A stretch of DNA of 64,000 bases from JBFIHF01 sp964411125 (GCA_964411125.1 CAYPJU010000001.1:144808-208807), one strand, 5' to 3'. Positions 15,376-25,435 are shown, numbered from the stretch's first letter. The notes: generated from the letters alone by a model not told the origin. Made by a program: numbers and translations.

Positions 15376-17718
15376 TCAGAGCTTCTTCTGAAGCACTTCC
15401 CGGACCACGGCGGCGTCTGCCTGTCCGCCCGTCGCCGCCATGACGCGCCCGATGAAGAACCCGAACAGCGACTTCTTGCCGTCTCGATAGCGGCCGACCT
15501 CGTCCGGGTTTTCCTCGAGCACCGTGTCGACGATCGACTCGAGCGCGCCAGCGTCGTCGATCCGCTCCAGCCCCTTCTCGGCGATGATCGCGTCGGGGTC
15601 GCGTGACGTCTTCATGACCTCGTCGAGGACCTCGGTGCTGCTCGCCGCGGTGATCTTCCCTTCGTCGATGCGCCTCACGATCTTGGCCACGTCGTGCGGA
15701 CGCACGTTCGTCGACGTGATCGGCATGTCATCCAGGGCGGGGAGGAGCGAGTTGACGATCCACTTCGCGACCTCGTTGGGTCGGTCGTAGTCCGTGAGAG
15801 CCGAGCGGAAGTAGCCGACCAGGGCGTCGTCGCCCGAAAGCAGGTCGGCGTCGTCCTCGTCCAGCCCCATCGCGACGAAGTCGGCCATCGCTCGGGCGAG
15901 CGCGGGGTTCTCCTCGCGCGCTTTGTCGCGCTCGTACGAGGCGGAGCGCTTCTGAGGACGGTCGGAATCGCGCGACGTTCCGTCCTGTTTCCCCTCGGGT
16001 TCGGATTTCGTCGTCGCGGTCTTTGCGGCCTGTGCTTCGTTCCACTCGGCGGTCTTCTTTCCCCAACTGTCTTTCAGCGACACGATCTGGTTGAAGACCA
16101 GGTTGTCGGTGGACGAGTCGATCGGGTCGCGCCAGAAATAGCCCTGCCGCTCGAACTGGTAACGAGTAGTCGGCGGATCGTCGAGCACGCTCGGCTCGAC
16201 CCGCGCCGAGCGGCGCACGATGAGCGATTCGGGGTTCAGATTCTCGAGGAAATCGCCCTCGCCGGCATCGGGGTCGGGCACCCGGAAGAGTCGGTCGTAT
16301 ATGCGAACCTCGCAGCCGACCCCTTCGCTCGCGCTCACCCAGTGAATCGTCCCCTGTACCTTTCGGCCATCGGAGGAGCTGCCCCCACGAGTGTCGGGGT
16401 CGTAGCTACACTTCAGTTCGATCACCTCGCCGTTCTCGTCTTTCACCACTTCGTCGCACGTCACGTAGTACGCGTAGCGCAGACGGACCTCGGCGCCGGG
16501 GGAGAGACGCCGCCACCCCTTCGGCTTTTCCTCGGCGAAGTCGGCGCGCTCAATGTAGATCTCGCGGGTGAACGGGACATCGCGGTCCCCCTCGAGCGGC
16601 ACGTCGTGGGGGTAGTAGGGGCACGTGAGAGTGTCGATCTCCCCCTCGGGGAAGTTGGTGATCGTCACTTTCAGGGGGTCGACGACGCACATCACGCGTG
16701 GGGCGAGCATGTTGAGGTCGTCACGTATGGCGAACTCCAGCAGCTCGACGTCGACGACGCTGTTCGCTTTTGCGACCCCGATGATGTCGGTGAATCGCTG
16801 GATCGCTTCGCGTCGCACTCCCCGTCGCCGATACGCCGCGATCGTCGGCATTCGCGGGTCGTCCCACCCGTCCACGTGCCCCTCCTTGACCAGCCGGAGC
16901 AACTTTCGTTTCGACATCACGGTGTAGCTGAGCGCCAGACGAGCAAACTCGTACTGACGCGGAACATGCTCGACCTCGGTCTTCTCGATGAGCCAGTCGT
17001 AGAGTTCGCGGTTGTTCTCGAACTCCAGGGTGCAGATAGAGTGTGTGATCCCTTCGAACGAGTCCTCGAGGCAGTGTGCGAAATCGTACATCGGGTAGAT
17101 GCACCATTCGTCCCCGGTGTTGTGATGGTGAGCGTGCTGGATCCGGTAGAGCACCGGATCGCGCATCTGCATGTTCGGGTTCGCGAGGTCGATCTTCGCC
17201 CGCAGCACGTGGGCGCCGTTCTCGAACTCTCCCGCCTTCATTCGACGGAACAGGTCGAGATTCTCTTCGACGCTTCGGTCTCGAAACGGGGTGGGGGTGC
17301 CGGGCTCGGTGAGCGTTCCGCGGTGAGCGCGGATCGTCTCGCGGTCGGACGAGTCGACGTAGGCGAGCCCCTTCTCGATCAGGAGCTCCGCCAGCTCGTA
17401 CATTCGGTCGAAGTAGTCCGACCCGAAGTAGAGATGCTCGCCGAAATCGGCGCCGAGCCATTTCACGTCCTGCTGGATGGACTGGACATACTCGACCTCT
17501 TCGGCCGACGGGTTCGTGTCGTCGAACCGTAGATGAAACCGCCCTCCGTACTGCTGCGCGAGGCCGTAGTTCAGCAGGATCGACTTGGAGTGTCCGATGT
17601 GCAGGTATCCGTTCGGTTCGGGCGGAAAGCGCGTCACGACGGTGTCGTGTTTACCGCTCTCGAGGTCCGCCTCGATGATCTGCGTCAAAAAGTTCGATTT
17701 TTCGTGTGTCTCGCTCAT
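15376..17718 (-). CDS. glnS: glutaminyl-tRNA synthetase with C-terminal YqeY/GatB-tail domain
   Basis: A 780-residue class I synthetase charging tRNA-Gln with glutamine. It has the class I signatures RFPPEPNGYLHIGH (HIGH) near residue 35 and VMSKRKL (KMSKS-like) near 265, followed by the two beta-barrel anticodon-binding domains. E. coli GlnRS is about 550 residues; the extra 180 here, after a Lys/Glu/Ser-rich linker (about 575-625), match the YqeY/GatB C-terminal domain that helps tRNA binding and is fused to GlnRS in Deinococcus. The ATG at 17718 is chosen; a TTG four codons upstream is unlikely. The kinase gene ends 28 bases upstream on the same strand. Confidence 0.96.
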   Translation of the reverse strand: MSETHEKSNFLTQIIEADLESGKHDTVVTRFPPEPNGYLHIGHSKSILLNYGLAQQYGGRFHLRFDDTNPSAEEVEYVQSIQQDVKWLGADFGEHLYFGSDYFDRMYELAELLIEKGLAYVDSSDRETIRAHRGTLTEPGTPTPFRDRSVEENLDLFRRMKAGEFENGAHVLRAKIDLANPNMQMRDPVLYRIQHAHHHNTGDEWCIYPMYDFAHCLEDSFEGITHSICTLEFENNRELYDWLIEKTEVEHVPRQYEFARLALSYTVMSKRKLLRLVKEGHVDGWDDPRMPTIAAYRRRGVRREAIQRFTDIIGVAKANSVVDVELLEFAIRDDLNMLAPRVMCVVDPLKVTITNFPEGEIDTLTCPYYPHDVPLEGDRDVPFTREIYIERADFAEEKPKGWRRLSPGAEVRLRYAYYVTCDEVVKDENGEVIELKCSYDPDTRGGSSSDGRKVQGTIHWVSASEGVGCEVRIYDRLFRVPDPDAGEGDFLENLNPESLIVRRSARVEPSVLDDPPTTRYQFERQGYFWRDPIDSSTDNLVFNQIVSLKDSWGKKTAEWNEAQAAKTATTKSEPEGKQDGTSRDSDRPQKRSASYERDKAREENPALARAMADFVAMGLDEDDADLLSGDDALVGYFRSALTDYDRPNEVAKWIVNSLLPALDDMPITSTNVRPHDVAKIVRRIDEGKITAASSTEVLDEVMKTSRDPDAIIAEKGLERIDDAGALESIVDTVLEENPDEVGRYRDGKKSLFGFFIGRVMAATGGQADAAVVREVLQKKL

Positions 17719-17745
17719 TACCCATCTCAACGGTGGGACAGCTCA

Positions 17746-20700
17746 TCAATCATCTGACTGCGACGTACTACTCAACTCTTCGGCCAGCAAGCTCGCTCGC
17801 TGCGACCTCTCCTCATCGCCCCTCGCGGCGCATTCGTTCGCGCAGATTCGGGCGAGCCCCGCGAGCTCGGGATCACGAACCCCCGTGGCGCGCACCCGTG
17901 CGGCCGCCGAAGAGAAGTTCGCGTCGTAGTCCTCGAATTCCCCGACCCGGGCCGCGCATGCCGCCAGGGCGAGGTCGGAATGCGACCGGAATGCTTCCAT
18001 GCCCAGATTCGGCAGTTCCTCGCGCAGCTGCCGTAGCTTGTCCAGGGGGCGCGTCAAATCTCCCGCCTCGACGTCGACGAGGCAGAGGTTGAGTTCGACG
18101 AGCTGCACGTTCTTGCCCCCGAGCATCTCGAAGAGTTGCCCCGAATTCTCGTAGTGAGCGCGCGCTTCGTCGAACCTTCCGAGCGCCCGGGCGACCTCGG
18201 CCCGCTCCATCGACGCCTGGGCGAGCGCCTCACGCGAGCCGATCTGGTCGCGCCAGTGGTCTGCCTTTTCGATCATTTGCTGCGCTTCGTCGAGCCGACC
18301 TCCGGTTCGCAGCGCCCCCGCGAGCTCGTGGAGCCCCACGAAGTAGTAGGAAGGGTGCACCTTACGGACGACGCCGTACGCCTCCACCGCGCGACGCGCA
18401 CATTCGATCCCCTCGTCGACACGGCCCATCGTGCAGAGCACGCGTGACCGGATCTTCGCCGCCCAACCGAGGGTGATCGGATCTCCGATTGCGGACGCGA
18501 GACCCTGTGCCTGCTCGAGGATTCTCTCTGCGGCCGCGAGATCGCCCTCCATCTCGTAGAGAAGGATCGCTTTCTCCGCCAGGAGATCGGCGAGGGTCGC
18601 GTTTCGGTCTTCGTCGGGGGTGCGCAGGAAGTGTGCTATCGGCCGTCCCTCGGTCAAGACGTCGATGCCCTGCGCGACCAGCGCCCGGGCGCGTTCCGCG
18701 CGTCCGAGCTGTCGCAAGGTCGAGGCGTGGAGCGCGATGAGGGAACCGTGGCGCCCCGGGTCGACGTCGAGCACGTGCGTGTCGATCAACTCCTGGGCCT
18801 GCTCGACCAGCGAGATGAGCGCCGTGCGTTCTTCGGACTGTCGGCGACTGCGTACCGCTCGCAGGATCACGTCGAGCGCGCGTCGCGGCTCCCCGGCCGC
18901 GACGAGGTGCTCGGCCAGGCGCCCCGTCGTCCGCGCCCGCCGCCGCTCCGTCGGGATCTGGTCTAGCGCCGCCGCACAGGCGACGTGGTATTCGACGGGG
19001 TCGTCGATGCCGATCAGGATACTCTCTCGCAGCATCGAGTGGACGAAGGACCAGCCCGTGTCATGTCGGGTCGCGAGGCCGCTGCCGACGAGGTCGGCCA
19101 CGAGGGCGCGGTCGATCGTAACCCCGAACGAGCCCGCCGCGCGTCGCCACTCCTGGGCGTCGACGTCCGAGCCGAGCGTCGCGGCGAGCTCCAGGCTGCG
19201 CCGCCGCGCCGTCGGGTCCGAAGACTTGCGGACGACGTCGTCCACCCGCCGCTGCCAGGTCGCCTGTATGTCGTCCGGGAGAGCGTCGACCACCTCGGGG
19301 GGCGCGTCGAACGCATCTCCCTTCAGGCTGAGCGCCCCCCGGCTCACCCAGTCTTCGACCAACTGGACGACGAACAGAGGGTTGCCCGCGGTGCGTGCTA
19401 CGACGAGCTTGCTCAGGTTCTCCGAGAGCCCGAGCGATTTCGCGAGCGTCGCGACGTGCTCGTCGGATAGAGGTTCCAGATCGAGCCGTTCGACTCCGTT
19501 CATCGCGGCGATCGCCTCGATAGATGCGCGCCCGGCGGGCTCCTCGATGGCGTCGGGGACCGTCATCACGACGTAGATCGGGTACTTCGACTCGTGCTGG
19601 TTGCCCACGACGTAGCGAGCGAATTCTCGCGACTCCTCGCTCAGATGGAGATCGTCGAGCCACAGGAGAACCGGGCGCTCGCGCGTCAGGGCTCCGAAGA
19701 GCCGTACGAGGGCGGCGAACCACTCCGGGCGGCTCTGGAATCGTGGACCCGAGGCGTTCTCGGGGTTGAGCCCCAGGATTCGTTCGGTCAGCGCCACCGC
19801 GTCGAAGAGTGCATCTTCTCCCCGTAGTTCGAGGTCGGAATAGAGCGCACGGACGCGCATCAAGACCGATTCGAAACCGAGCCCCGACGATCGCGTGAAG
19901 CGTGTCATCATCGGCACGAGTCCGTCCGACGAGCTCCGCGGGGAGGAGTGGGTCGCCCGGAAAGTGATGGCTCCGCCCACCTCGTCGGCGCGTTCCGCGA
20001 GCCAGCTCACGAGTCGGCTCTTTCCGGTCCCCGAAGCACCTGTCACGACGATTCCGCGCGGCTCTCCGAAATCGTGCACCTCGCGTAGGCCGTCCCACAG
20101 CATCGTCCGCTCCGCGTCGCGCCCGACGATCGGGACGGGCCGCATCCCGAAGAGGCCGAGCCCGGCCCCCCGAAGCGTCGCTGCCTCGTTTTCGTTCCCG
20201 CGGCGCCAGTTCTCCGGCAGGGGAGGGGCGAGCCCCTGTTTGACGACCTCTTCCATCACCTCGGGCTCGTCCGCCGCGGCCTCGGACGGCGTGCGGAACG
20301 TCGCCGTGAGCCCCTGCAAGGTCGGGCCGGGATCCGACATCACGATCGCCGACAGTCGCCGCGTGGTGCGCTCCGGCTCGAGCTCTTCGGGGAATTCCAT
20401 CAGAGCGTAAGCAGCGTCGGCCGCGCGGCGGTACCGACGGGTGAGGTCCTTGTCGAGGAGTCGGCGCAACCACGCCTCGAACCCGCGGGGGACGTTCATC
20501 CCCGGGGCGAACGGAGGCAGGTCCGCCATCAGATGCGCTCGCAGGACATCACCCGTGTCGCCGGCGAACGGCACCCGGCCCGTCACGAGGTGCCAACCGA
20601 GAGCGCCGAGGGCGTACACGTCGGTCCACGGTCCTTCGTCCCTCCAGCGCCCCATCACGTGCTCGGGGGCCATGTAGTACGGAGTTCCTGCGACGCGCTG

Positions 20701-21246
20701 CGGCTCGTCTTCGTCGGGATCGTCCTGCTCGACGTCCATCGCGCGCGCGATGCCAAAATCGGTCAGCATCGGCCGCATTCCCCCCTCCCGGACGTCACAC
20801 AGAACGTTCGCCGGCTTCAGGTCGCGGTGCACGATGCCGAGGGCATGCGCGTGCGCGAGCGCATCGAGGAGGTGAAGCAGCACCGATCGCAGGTCGACCC
20901 AGTCGAGCTTGCCGACGTGCGCGTCGAGCGTCCCGCCCCGGACGTATTCCATCACCAGAAACGGCGTCCCCACGTCCAGATCGAGTGGGCCGGCGGCGCT
21001 CGCGTCGACCTCGCCGATCTCGAAGACTCGGACGATGTTCGGGTGATGCAGGCGCGCGGCCGACTGTACCTCGCGGACGAAGGCTTCACGGAACCCGTGC
21101 GTCGATCCCTCGGGCGGTTCGACGAACTTCAGTGCTACTTCCACCTCGCCGCCGGGCCCGCGATATATCCCACGGCGCACGGCTCCCATCCCGCCGCTAC
21201 CGACGGGTTCGTGGATTTCGAAAGGGCCTAATCGGACCGTCTTCAT
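17746..21246 (-). CDS. Ser/Thr protein kinase fused to AAA-type ATPase and TPR repeats (paralogue)
   Basis: A 1166-residue protein with the same three-part layout as the 1350-4829 product. Kinase domain at about residues 6-275: VGSGGMGAV loop, Lys in ALKFV, HRDLKPANVL, DFGIA, and YYMAPEHV in the activation segment. The linker again carries GLGLFGMR followed by VGRDAER, which opens a STAND-like ATPase with Walker A VTGASGTGKS and Walker B LLWLDDLH. The C-terminal 450 residues are helical TPR-like repeats. No membrane segment. All catalytic residues are present. The upstream 142-bp gap holds nothing I recognise. The strict conservation of domain order and linker shows an expanded local family. 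Confidence 0.93.
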   Translation of the reverse strand: MKTVRLGPFEIHEPVGSGGMGAVRRGIYRGPGGEVEVALKFVEPPEGSTHGFREAFVREVQSAARLHHPNIVRVFEIGEVDASAAGPLDLDVGTPFLVMEYVRGGTLDAHVGKLDWVDLRSVLLHLLDALAHAHALGIVHRDLKPANVLCDVREGGMRPMLTDFGIARAMDVEQDDPDEDEPQRVAGTPYYMAPEHVMGRWRDEGPWTDVYALGALGWHLVTGRVPFAGDTGDVLRAHLMADLPPFAPGMNVPRGFEAWLRRLLDKDLTRRYRRAADAAYALMEFPEELEPERTTRRLSAIVMSDPGPTLQGLTATFRTPSEAAADEPEVMEEVVKQGLAPPLPENWRRGNENEAATLRGAGLGLFGMRPVPIVGRDAERTMLWDGLREVHDFGEPRGIVVTGASGTGKSRLVSWLAERADEVGGAITFRATHSSPRSSSDGLVPMMTRFTRSSGLGFESVLMRVRALYSDLELRGEDALFDAVALTERILGLNPENASGPRFQSRPEWFAALVRLFGALTRERPVLLWLDDLHLSEESREFARYVVGNQHESKYPIYVVMTVPDAIEEPAGRASIEAIAAMNGVERLDLEPLSDEHVATLAKSLGLSENLSKLVVARTAGNPLFVVQLVEDWVSRGALSLKGDAFDAPPEVVDALPDDIQATWQRRVDDVVRKSSDPTARRRSLELAATLGSDVDAQEWRRAAGSFGVTIDRALVADLVGSGLATRHDTGWSFVHSMLRESILIGIDDPVEYHVACAAALDQIPTERRRARTTGRLAEHLVAAGEPRRALDVILRAVRSRRQSEERTALISLVEQAQELIDTHVLDVDPGRHGSLIALHASTLRQLGRAERARALVAQGIDVLTEGRPIAHFLRTPDEDRNATLADLLAEKAILLYEMEGDLAAAERILEQAQGLASAIGDPITLGWAAKIRSRVLCTMGRVDEGIECARRAVEAYGVVRKVHPSYYFVGLHELAGALRTGGRLDEAQQMIEKADHWRDQIGSREALAQASMERAEVARALGRFDEARAHYENSGQLFEMLGGKNVQLVELNLCLVDVEAGDLTRPLDKLRQLREELPNLGMEAFRSHSDLALAACAARVGEFEDYDANFSSAAARVRATGVRDPELAGLARICANECAARGDEERSQRASLLAEELSSTSQSDD

Positions 21247-21388
21247 GGCGTAGCGCGGGGGGAAATCGTCCGGCGCAAAGGTACGCGACTTCGGCGCACA
21301 TTACCACGAACGAGGGGACGGGTGGGGATCGGCCCGGAGATGGCTCGCCCGCTCTCCGACCCTTTCTCCGCGTCGGACCGACCCAGGC

Positions 21389-22759
21389 TCACCGATTGCG
21401 CAGGTGCTCCTCGATCACATCGCGGATCGCCGGGCGGTCCGCAAAGTCGGGGAGCATCTCACGCAGCGCCGCTGCTTCGTGCCGCGCGACCAGGTCGTGT
21501 GCGATCTCGAGCTCCGCCGCGAGCTCCTCCTGCTCGCGCCGTGCAGCGTGGACGGCGTCGATGGCACCGACCGCTCTTCGGCCCGCGGCGTCGGGGTCCC
21601 GTCCCAGCGCCAGCCATTGCGCGCGGCGCTCCAGAAGACCGGGCGCCGACGAGTCGATCGATTCGAGGAAGCGCGCCGCGGAACGGACCACCGCCGACGG
21701 ATGCTCCGCAACCGTCCGAAGACAGCGGTCGAGCTCCGCTTCCCGATCGAACCACCAGAGGCGCCACATCCAGTAGAGCGCGGTCACCGGCGACGTGGCC
21801 AGATGATGGGACCGCTCGGCATCTTCGAAGGCCAGGGGGACGTGGATGTCGGGGAGGAACAGATCGTCGATCTCGGAGACGTCGAGGCGCCCGCGCAGCA
21901 ACTCCACGAGCCAGATCGATCGCCAGAAGTAGTAGACGGCCTGAGAACGAGACTCGTACGTCCCGACGAGACCGTGCTTCTCCAACGCCTCGGAGAGCGG
22001 TGGGACGGTTCCCACGCGCTCGGCCACGTGCTCGAGCCGGTCGGGGCGTCCTTCTTCGGACGCGACCGCTGCCCATGCCCATGTCGCGATCGAGTCCGCC
22101 GCCACCCGATCGACCTGCGCTCGCTCGGCGCTCCAGAAAACGACCTCTGCGTGGTCGGGGTCCTGTTGATTCGTATGCGCGAAGTACAGATCCCCGCGCT
22201 CTGACCGGCCTAGCAGGGCGTAGGCAGCGAACGCCTGCAAGAGTCCCACCCCGAGCTCGGACTCGCCGTCACCTGCCAGGAGCTCCGCGAACGCGTCTTC
22301 GCCGTCCACGAACTTCGAATCGTCGGGCGAGAGAATCCAGCCCCCCAGGCGACGCGGTCCGTCGAGCCCGTTGCGCAACCTCGCAAATTCGCGCAGCTCC
22401 CCGGGGACCCGAACCTGCGAAGCGAGGAGGGCGGTCGGTTCGCGGCCTTCGTCGACCCCGATCGCCACCCCGAACCCGTCCACCCACCAGGCGGCCACGC
22501 GCGGGTCGGGTTGGTAGCGCTCCTCGGGAGGAAGGCGAGCCTCCCATCCGTCCCAGAGGAGGGGGCGAATACGCTCCATGACCGCGGCGCGGGCAGCTTC
22601 GAAGGATTCGTACTCGGAAAACTCGACGGTCTCCGGCGCGCCGGGCCCACCGGCCCGAACCGTCACGTTCAGGCCGTCGAAGCTGAAGTCGAGGTACTCC
22701 CCGTCGTCGCGATGTCTCTGCAGGTACCAGCGCACGGTCAGCCCGTCTTCGACGCCCAC
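21389..22759 (-). CDS. WGR-like domain protein of unknown function
   Basis: A 456-residue soluble protein. The first 75 residues resemble a WGR domain: FDGLNVTVRAGG followed by an acidic FSEYESFEAARAAVMERI helix, although the WGR triplet itself is replaced by RAG. The rest is mostly helical and Trp/Leu-rich, with a possible HEAT-like C-terminus; no catalytic motif is evident. The GTG start at 22759 lies inside the end of the upstream cyclase gene (22-base overlap); a second GTG at 22735, just after that gene's stop, is an alternative. Last gene of a four-gene minus-strand operon beginning at 25418. Confidence 0.8.
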   Translation of the reverse strand: MGVEDGLTVRWYLQRHRDDGEYLDFSFDGLNVTVRAGGPGAPETVEFSEYESFEAARAAVMERIRPLLWDGWEARLPPEERYQPDPRVAAWWVDGFGVAIGVDEGREPTALLASQVRVPGELREFARLRNGLDGPRRLGGWILSPDDSKFVDGEDAFAELLAGDGESELGVGLLQAFAAYALLGRSERGDLYFAHTNQQDPDHAEVVFWSAERAQVDRVAADSIATWAWAAVASEEGRPDRLEHVAERVGTVPPLSEALEKHGLVGTYESRSQAVYYFWRSIWLVELLRGRLDVSEIDDLFLPDIHVPLAFEDAERSHHLATSPVTALYWMWRLWWFDREAELDRCLRTVAEHPSAVVRSAARFLESIDSSAPGLLERRAQWLALGRDPDAAGRRAVGAIDAVHAARREQEELAAELEIAHDLVARHEAAALREMLPDFADRPAIRDVIEEHLRNR

Positions 22760-23445
22760 ATGGCGGCGTCGTCGATGAAGTCGATCTCGCCGTCGTCCTT
22801 CTCACCCCTCGCCTTGAGCAGCGCCCGGGCTGGCGCCGCTTCCCCTCGAGGGATCGAAAGCGGGAGGCAGATCATTTCGTAGGCGCCCGGTTCGACGCGA
22901 TGCAGGTCGAGGGACTCGATGATCCAGACACCCGAGCCGAGCAGCGTACGGTGGACGGCTGCGACCTGTTCGGTCGAGCCACGCCCGACCGAGAGGTAGT
23001 CGATACCGACGCAACGAACCCCTATCGACGCCAGGATTTCGGCCGCCGCGAGATCGAGCGCGACGAAATCGTAGTCGAAGTCGGTCTGATGCAGTGACCG
23101 CTTCAGGGAGTTGTCGGTGCGGAGCAACACTCTCTCCCCTTCGTTGAGACCGAGAGAGTCGATGTCGGCGGCCGTGATGACTTCGCGCCCGCCGAGGTCG
23201 TGAACGAAGCAAGGACCCATCAACGCGTCGAGGGGAAGATCGGCGATCCGCGGTCCCTCCGCGAGGTAATGTGCCGGCGCGTCGACATGGGTGCCGGTGT
23301 GGGCGGACATCCTGAGCGTCGCGACCTCTACGTCTTCCTCGTCGTGGGTGGCGGCGAGCTCGCGACGAAAGGAGGGGTCGCCGGGCCAGACGAGCGTGTC
23401 TGCCGAGAGTTCGATGCTGACGTCGATCCAACCTTCCGAGAGCAC
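22738..23445 (-). CDS. cyclase / kynurenine formamidase-like metallohydrolase
   Basis: A 235-residue protein of the metal-dependent cyclase family (kynurenine formamidase, isatin hydrolase). It shows the family metal site HTGTHVDAPAHY (about residue 47) and the downstream GIDYLSVG stretch. Known members hydrolyse N-formylkynurenine or related cyclic amides; no other tryptophan catabolism gene is nearby, so the substrate is uncertain. The GTG at 23445 begins two bases after the stop of the PEGA gene and gives normal family length; longer in-frame starts run back into that gene and add Ala/Arg-rich nonsense. Confidence 0.85.
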   Translation of the reverse strand: MLSEGWIDVSIELSADTLVWPGDPSFRRELAATHDEEDVEVATLRMSAHTGTHVDAPAHYLAEGPRIADLPLDALMGPCFVHDLGGREVITAADIDSLGLNEGERVLLRTDNSLKRSLHQTDFDYDFVALDLAAAEILASIGVRCVGIDYLSVGRGSTEQVAAVHRTLLGSGVWIIESLDLHRVEPGAYEMICLPLSIPRGEAAPARALLKARGEKDDGEIDFIDDAAMWASKTG

Positions 23446-23446
23446 T

Positions 23447-24175
23447 TCAGTCCTCGTCGCCGCCGACGACGAGCGCTCCTTCCGGGCTGGAATTGCCCTG
23501 CGGTCCCCCTCCCATTCCGGAGCCCGACGCGCGTAGGAAGGTCGAGCGAAGATCGCCGAGGCCGCCGCCGCCGCCGCCGCCGCCGAGTCCGGGGATCGAC
23601 AGCCCACCCGGGAGCTGCTGAGAGGACCCACCCGCCTTGCTCAGCGTCACGTCGGCCACCCCACCGTCGTTGAGGCGAGTCTTGTGTTCGACCGAGATGA
23701 AGTTGTCCATCTCGTAGCGCAGGGTGACCTTCGACCCGTCGACCCTTTCGCCACGAATCACGAACGGAGTGCGCCCCAGGCGCTCTTTTCCGATGTAGAC
23801 TGCGGCGCCCATCGGTTCGGAACGGATGGAGAACTTCGGCTGCTCGGCGAGGGGGACGGTCTCTTCTTCGGGCTCGGTGACCTCTGGTGCGACGTACGCT
23901 TGCTGCACGGGCATCGGGGGTGGAGGTTGGTTCGCCTTCACCAGGTGCAACACGACGATTCCGACGATCACGATACCGGCCGTGGCGATGACACCCCCCA
24001 GGATCAGGGTGTGAACACCAACGTCGCCGGGAGGATTCTCCGTCGCATTCCAGACGGTCGAGGGGGCCGAAGAGTCCGGCGGATAGTACTGGTCCGGCCG
24101 CGTGTCCTCGGCATGAGGAACGTCGACCATCGTCGGCGGCTCCTGTCGGCCGTGCGGGTACTGGTATTGCGACAT
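23447..24175 (-). CDS. membrane-anchored PEGA-like domain protein
   Basis: A 242-residue protein. A Pro/Tyr/Gln-rich cytoplasmic N-terminus of about 55 residues is followed by one transmembrane helix, then a Pro/Glu linker and a PEGA-like beta domain (FSIRSEPMGAAVYIGKERLGRTPFVI), then a Gly-rich tail containing a run of eight Gly. PEGA domains in myxobacteria are surface-layer-like or kinase-associated modules facing the periplasm. The ATG at 24175 is 13 bases after the stop of the Sel1 gene; a longer in-frame ORF overlaps that gene. Second gene of the operon. Confidence 0.82.
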   Translation of the reverse strand: MSQYQYPHGRQEPPTMVDVPHAEDTRPDQYYPPDSSAPSTVWNATENPPGDVGVHTLILGGVIATAGIVIVGIVVLHLVKANQPPPPMPVQQAYVAPEVTEPEEETVPLAEQPKFSIRSEPMGAAVYIGKERLGRTPFVIRGERVDGSKVTLRYEMDNFISVEHKTRLNDGGVADVTLSKAGGSSQQLPGGLSIPGLGGGGGGGGLGDLRSTFLRASGSGMGGGPQGNSSPEGALVVGGDED

Positions 24176-24188
24176 CGGTGGTTCTCCG

Positions 24189-25418
24189 TCACCTCGTGTC
24201 GATGCGAGCGATGGCCCTGCAAGCCGGGCCGTGCCCTCGGTCGCATCCAATCCTGTAATGCTCGCGCGCCTGAGAATATGCCTCGGAAGGCATCGATCTC
24301 TTCAAGACTTTCAGCTTTTCGCACGCGATCGTGCGGCCGCCCGCGCATGCATAACGTAGCGCCGTGACCGCTGAACTCTCATCATAGTCGACTGAACCGG
24401 CTACGTACATCAAACCGAGATTTTCGCATCCCGCCGGGTCACCGTCGTCACACGAGCGCTGATAGATGACGGCGGCACGCTGCGGGTCTCGGGTCAGCCC
24501 CCCGACCCCGTCGCGGTAGCCGTGAGCGAGGTTGGTGCAGCCCCACGGATCTCCCAGGTCGCAGGCCCGGCGGGCGTAATCGAGTGCCTTCTCGGGGTCG
24601 GGGCGAAGGCCGCCGTGACCCTGGAAGTACGCGTGGGCGACGTTGCCGCACGACACCGTCTCCCCGAGCTCGCACGCTTCGGCGTAGTATTCGGTCGCCA
24701 GCCGCATGTCCTTCGAGACGCCCCCGCCGATCTCGTAGAGCCAGCCGAGCGAGCCACACGCGATTGGATCGCGTGCATCGCACGACTGGCGGTAGAGCTT
24801 CGCCGCACGTCGCAGGTCTTTCCGAGTGCCGAGACCATACTCCGTGAGCCACGCGAGATTGGTGCAGCCGTTCACGCTTCCGAGCGAGCACGCCTTGCCA
24901 TAGTACTCCGCCGCGGCCTCGAAGTTCTGGGCCACCCCGAATCCCTTCCGGTGCAAGACGCCGAGGTTGTTGCATCCGTCCCCGTGCCCCAGGGAACAAC
25001 CCATGCTGTAGAGTGCGGCAGCACGCGCCGCGTCACCTTCCACCCCTTCGCCGCGTTCGTACTGCCACCCGAGCCAGGTACACCCGGCCCCGTCGCCCGT
25101 TTCACACGCCCGCGCGTAATAGCGCGCCGACTCGACGGGATCGACGTCGTACTGCTCGTCCCCAAGGCGCGTACAGTCGGCGCCGTCGCACATGATCTCG
25201 CGCGTCGCCGAGAGTTCGGCGCTGGGGGGAGCGTCCGGACGCGGCAGAGGGGTCGCGGCGGGGGGCGGACTGATCATCGGCGGAGGGGTCACCTCGTCGC
25301 TCGCGCACGCTCCCAGGAGCAGCGCGAAGAGGGTGAAAGCGCGAAGACTCGCCGCGAAACTCGATGCGGAGACCTCGTCGCGGCCTTCGCGGCATGATGA
25401 CGGCCACTCACTGCGCAT
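24189..25418 (-). CDS. Cys-containing Sel1-repeat lipoprotein
   Basis: A 409-residue protein with a lipoprotein signal ending LLLGAC (Cys about residue 38), a Pro-rich linker, and about eight Sel1-like helical repeats. Each repeat carries paired Cys in an AC..GD..GC pattern, as in Helicobacter Hcp proteins, where they form intra-repeat disulfides; the protein is therefore probably folded outside the cytoplasm. The ATG at 25418 is used because it opens the signal peptide and has GGAG nearby. It leads a four-gene operon, and a sigma-54-like element lies just upstream. Role probably protein binding at the envelope. Confidence 0.85.
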   Translation of the reverse strand: MRSEWPSSCREGRDEVSASSFAASLRAFTLFALLLGACASDEVTPPPMISPPPAATPLPRPDAPPSAELSATREIMCDGADCTRLGDEQYDVDPVESARYYARACETGDGAGCTWLGWQYERGEGVEGDAARAAALYSMGCSLGHGDGCNNLGVLHRKGFGVAQNFEAAAEYYGKACSLGSVNGCTNLAWLTEYGLGTRKDLRRAAKLYRQSCDARDPIACGSLGWLYEIGGGVSKDMRLATEYYAEACELGETVSCGNVAHAYFQGHGGLRPDPEKALDYARRACDLGDPWGCTNLAHGYRDGVGGLTRDPQRAAVIYQRSCDDGDPAGCENLGLMYVAGSVDYDESSAVTALRYACAGGRTIACEKLKVLKRSMPSEAYSQAREHYRIGCDRGHGPACRAIARIDTR

Positions 25419-25435
25419 GCTCCGAGAGTACCATC

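Noticed and set aside
15694..17532. 612-codon antisense frame to glnS
   Set aside because: High-GC antisense artefact; glnS has every family motif.
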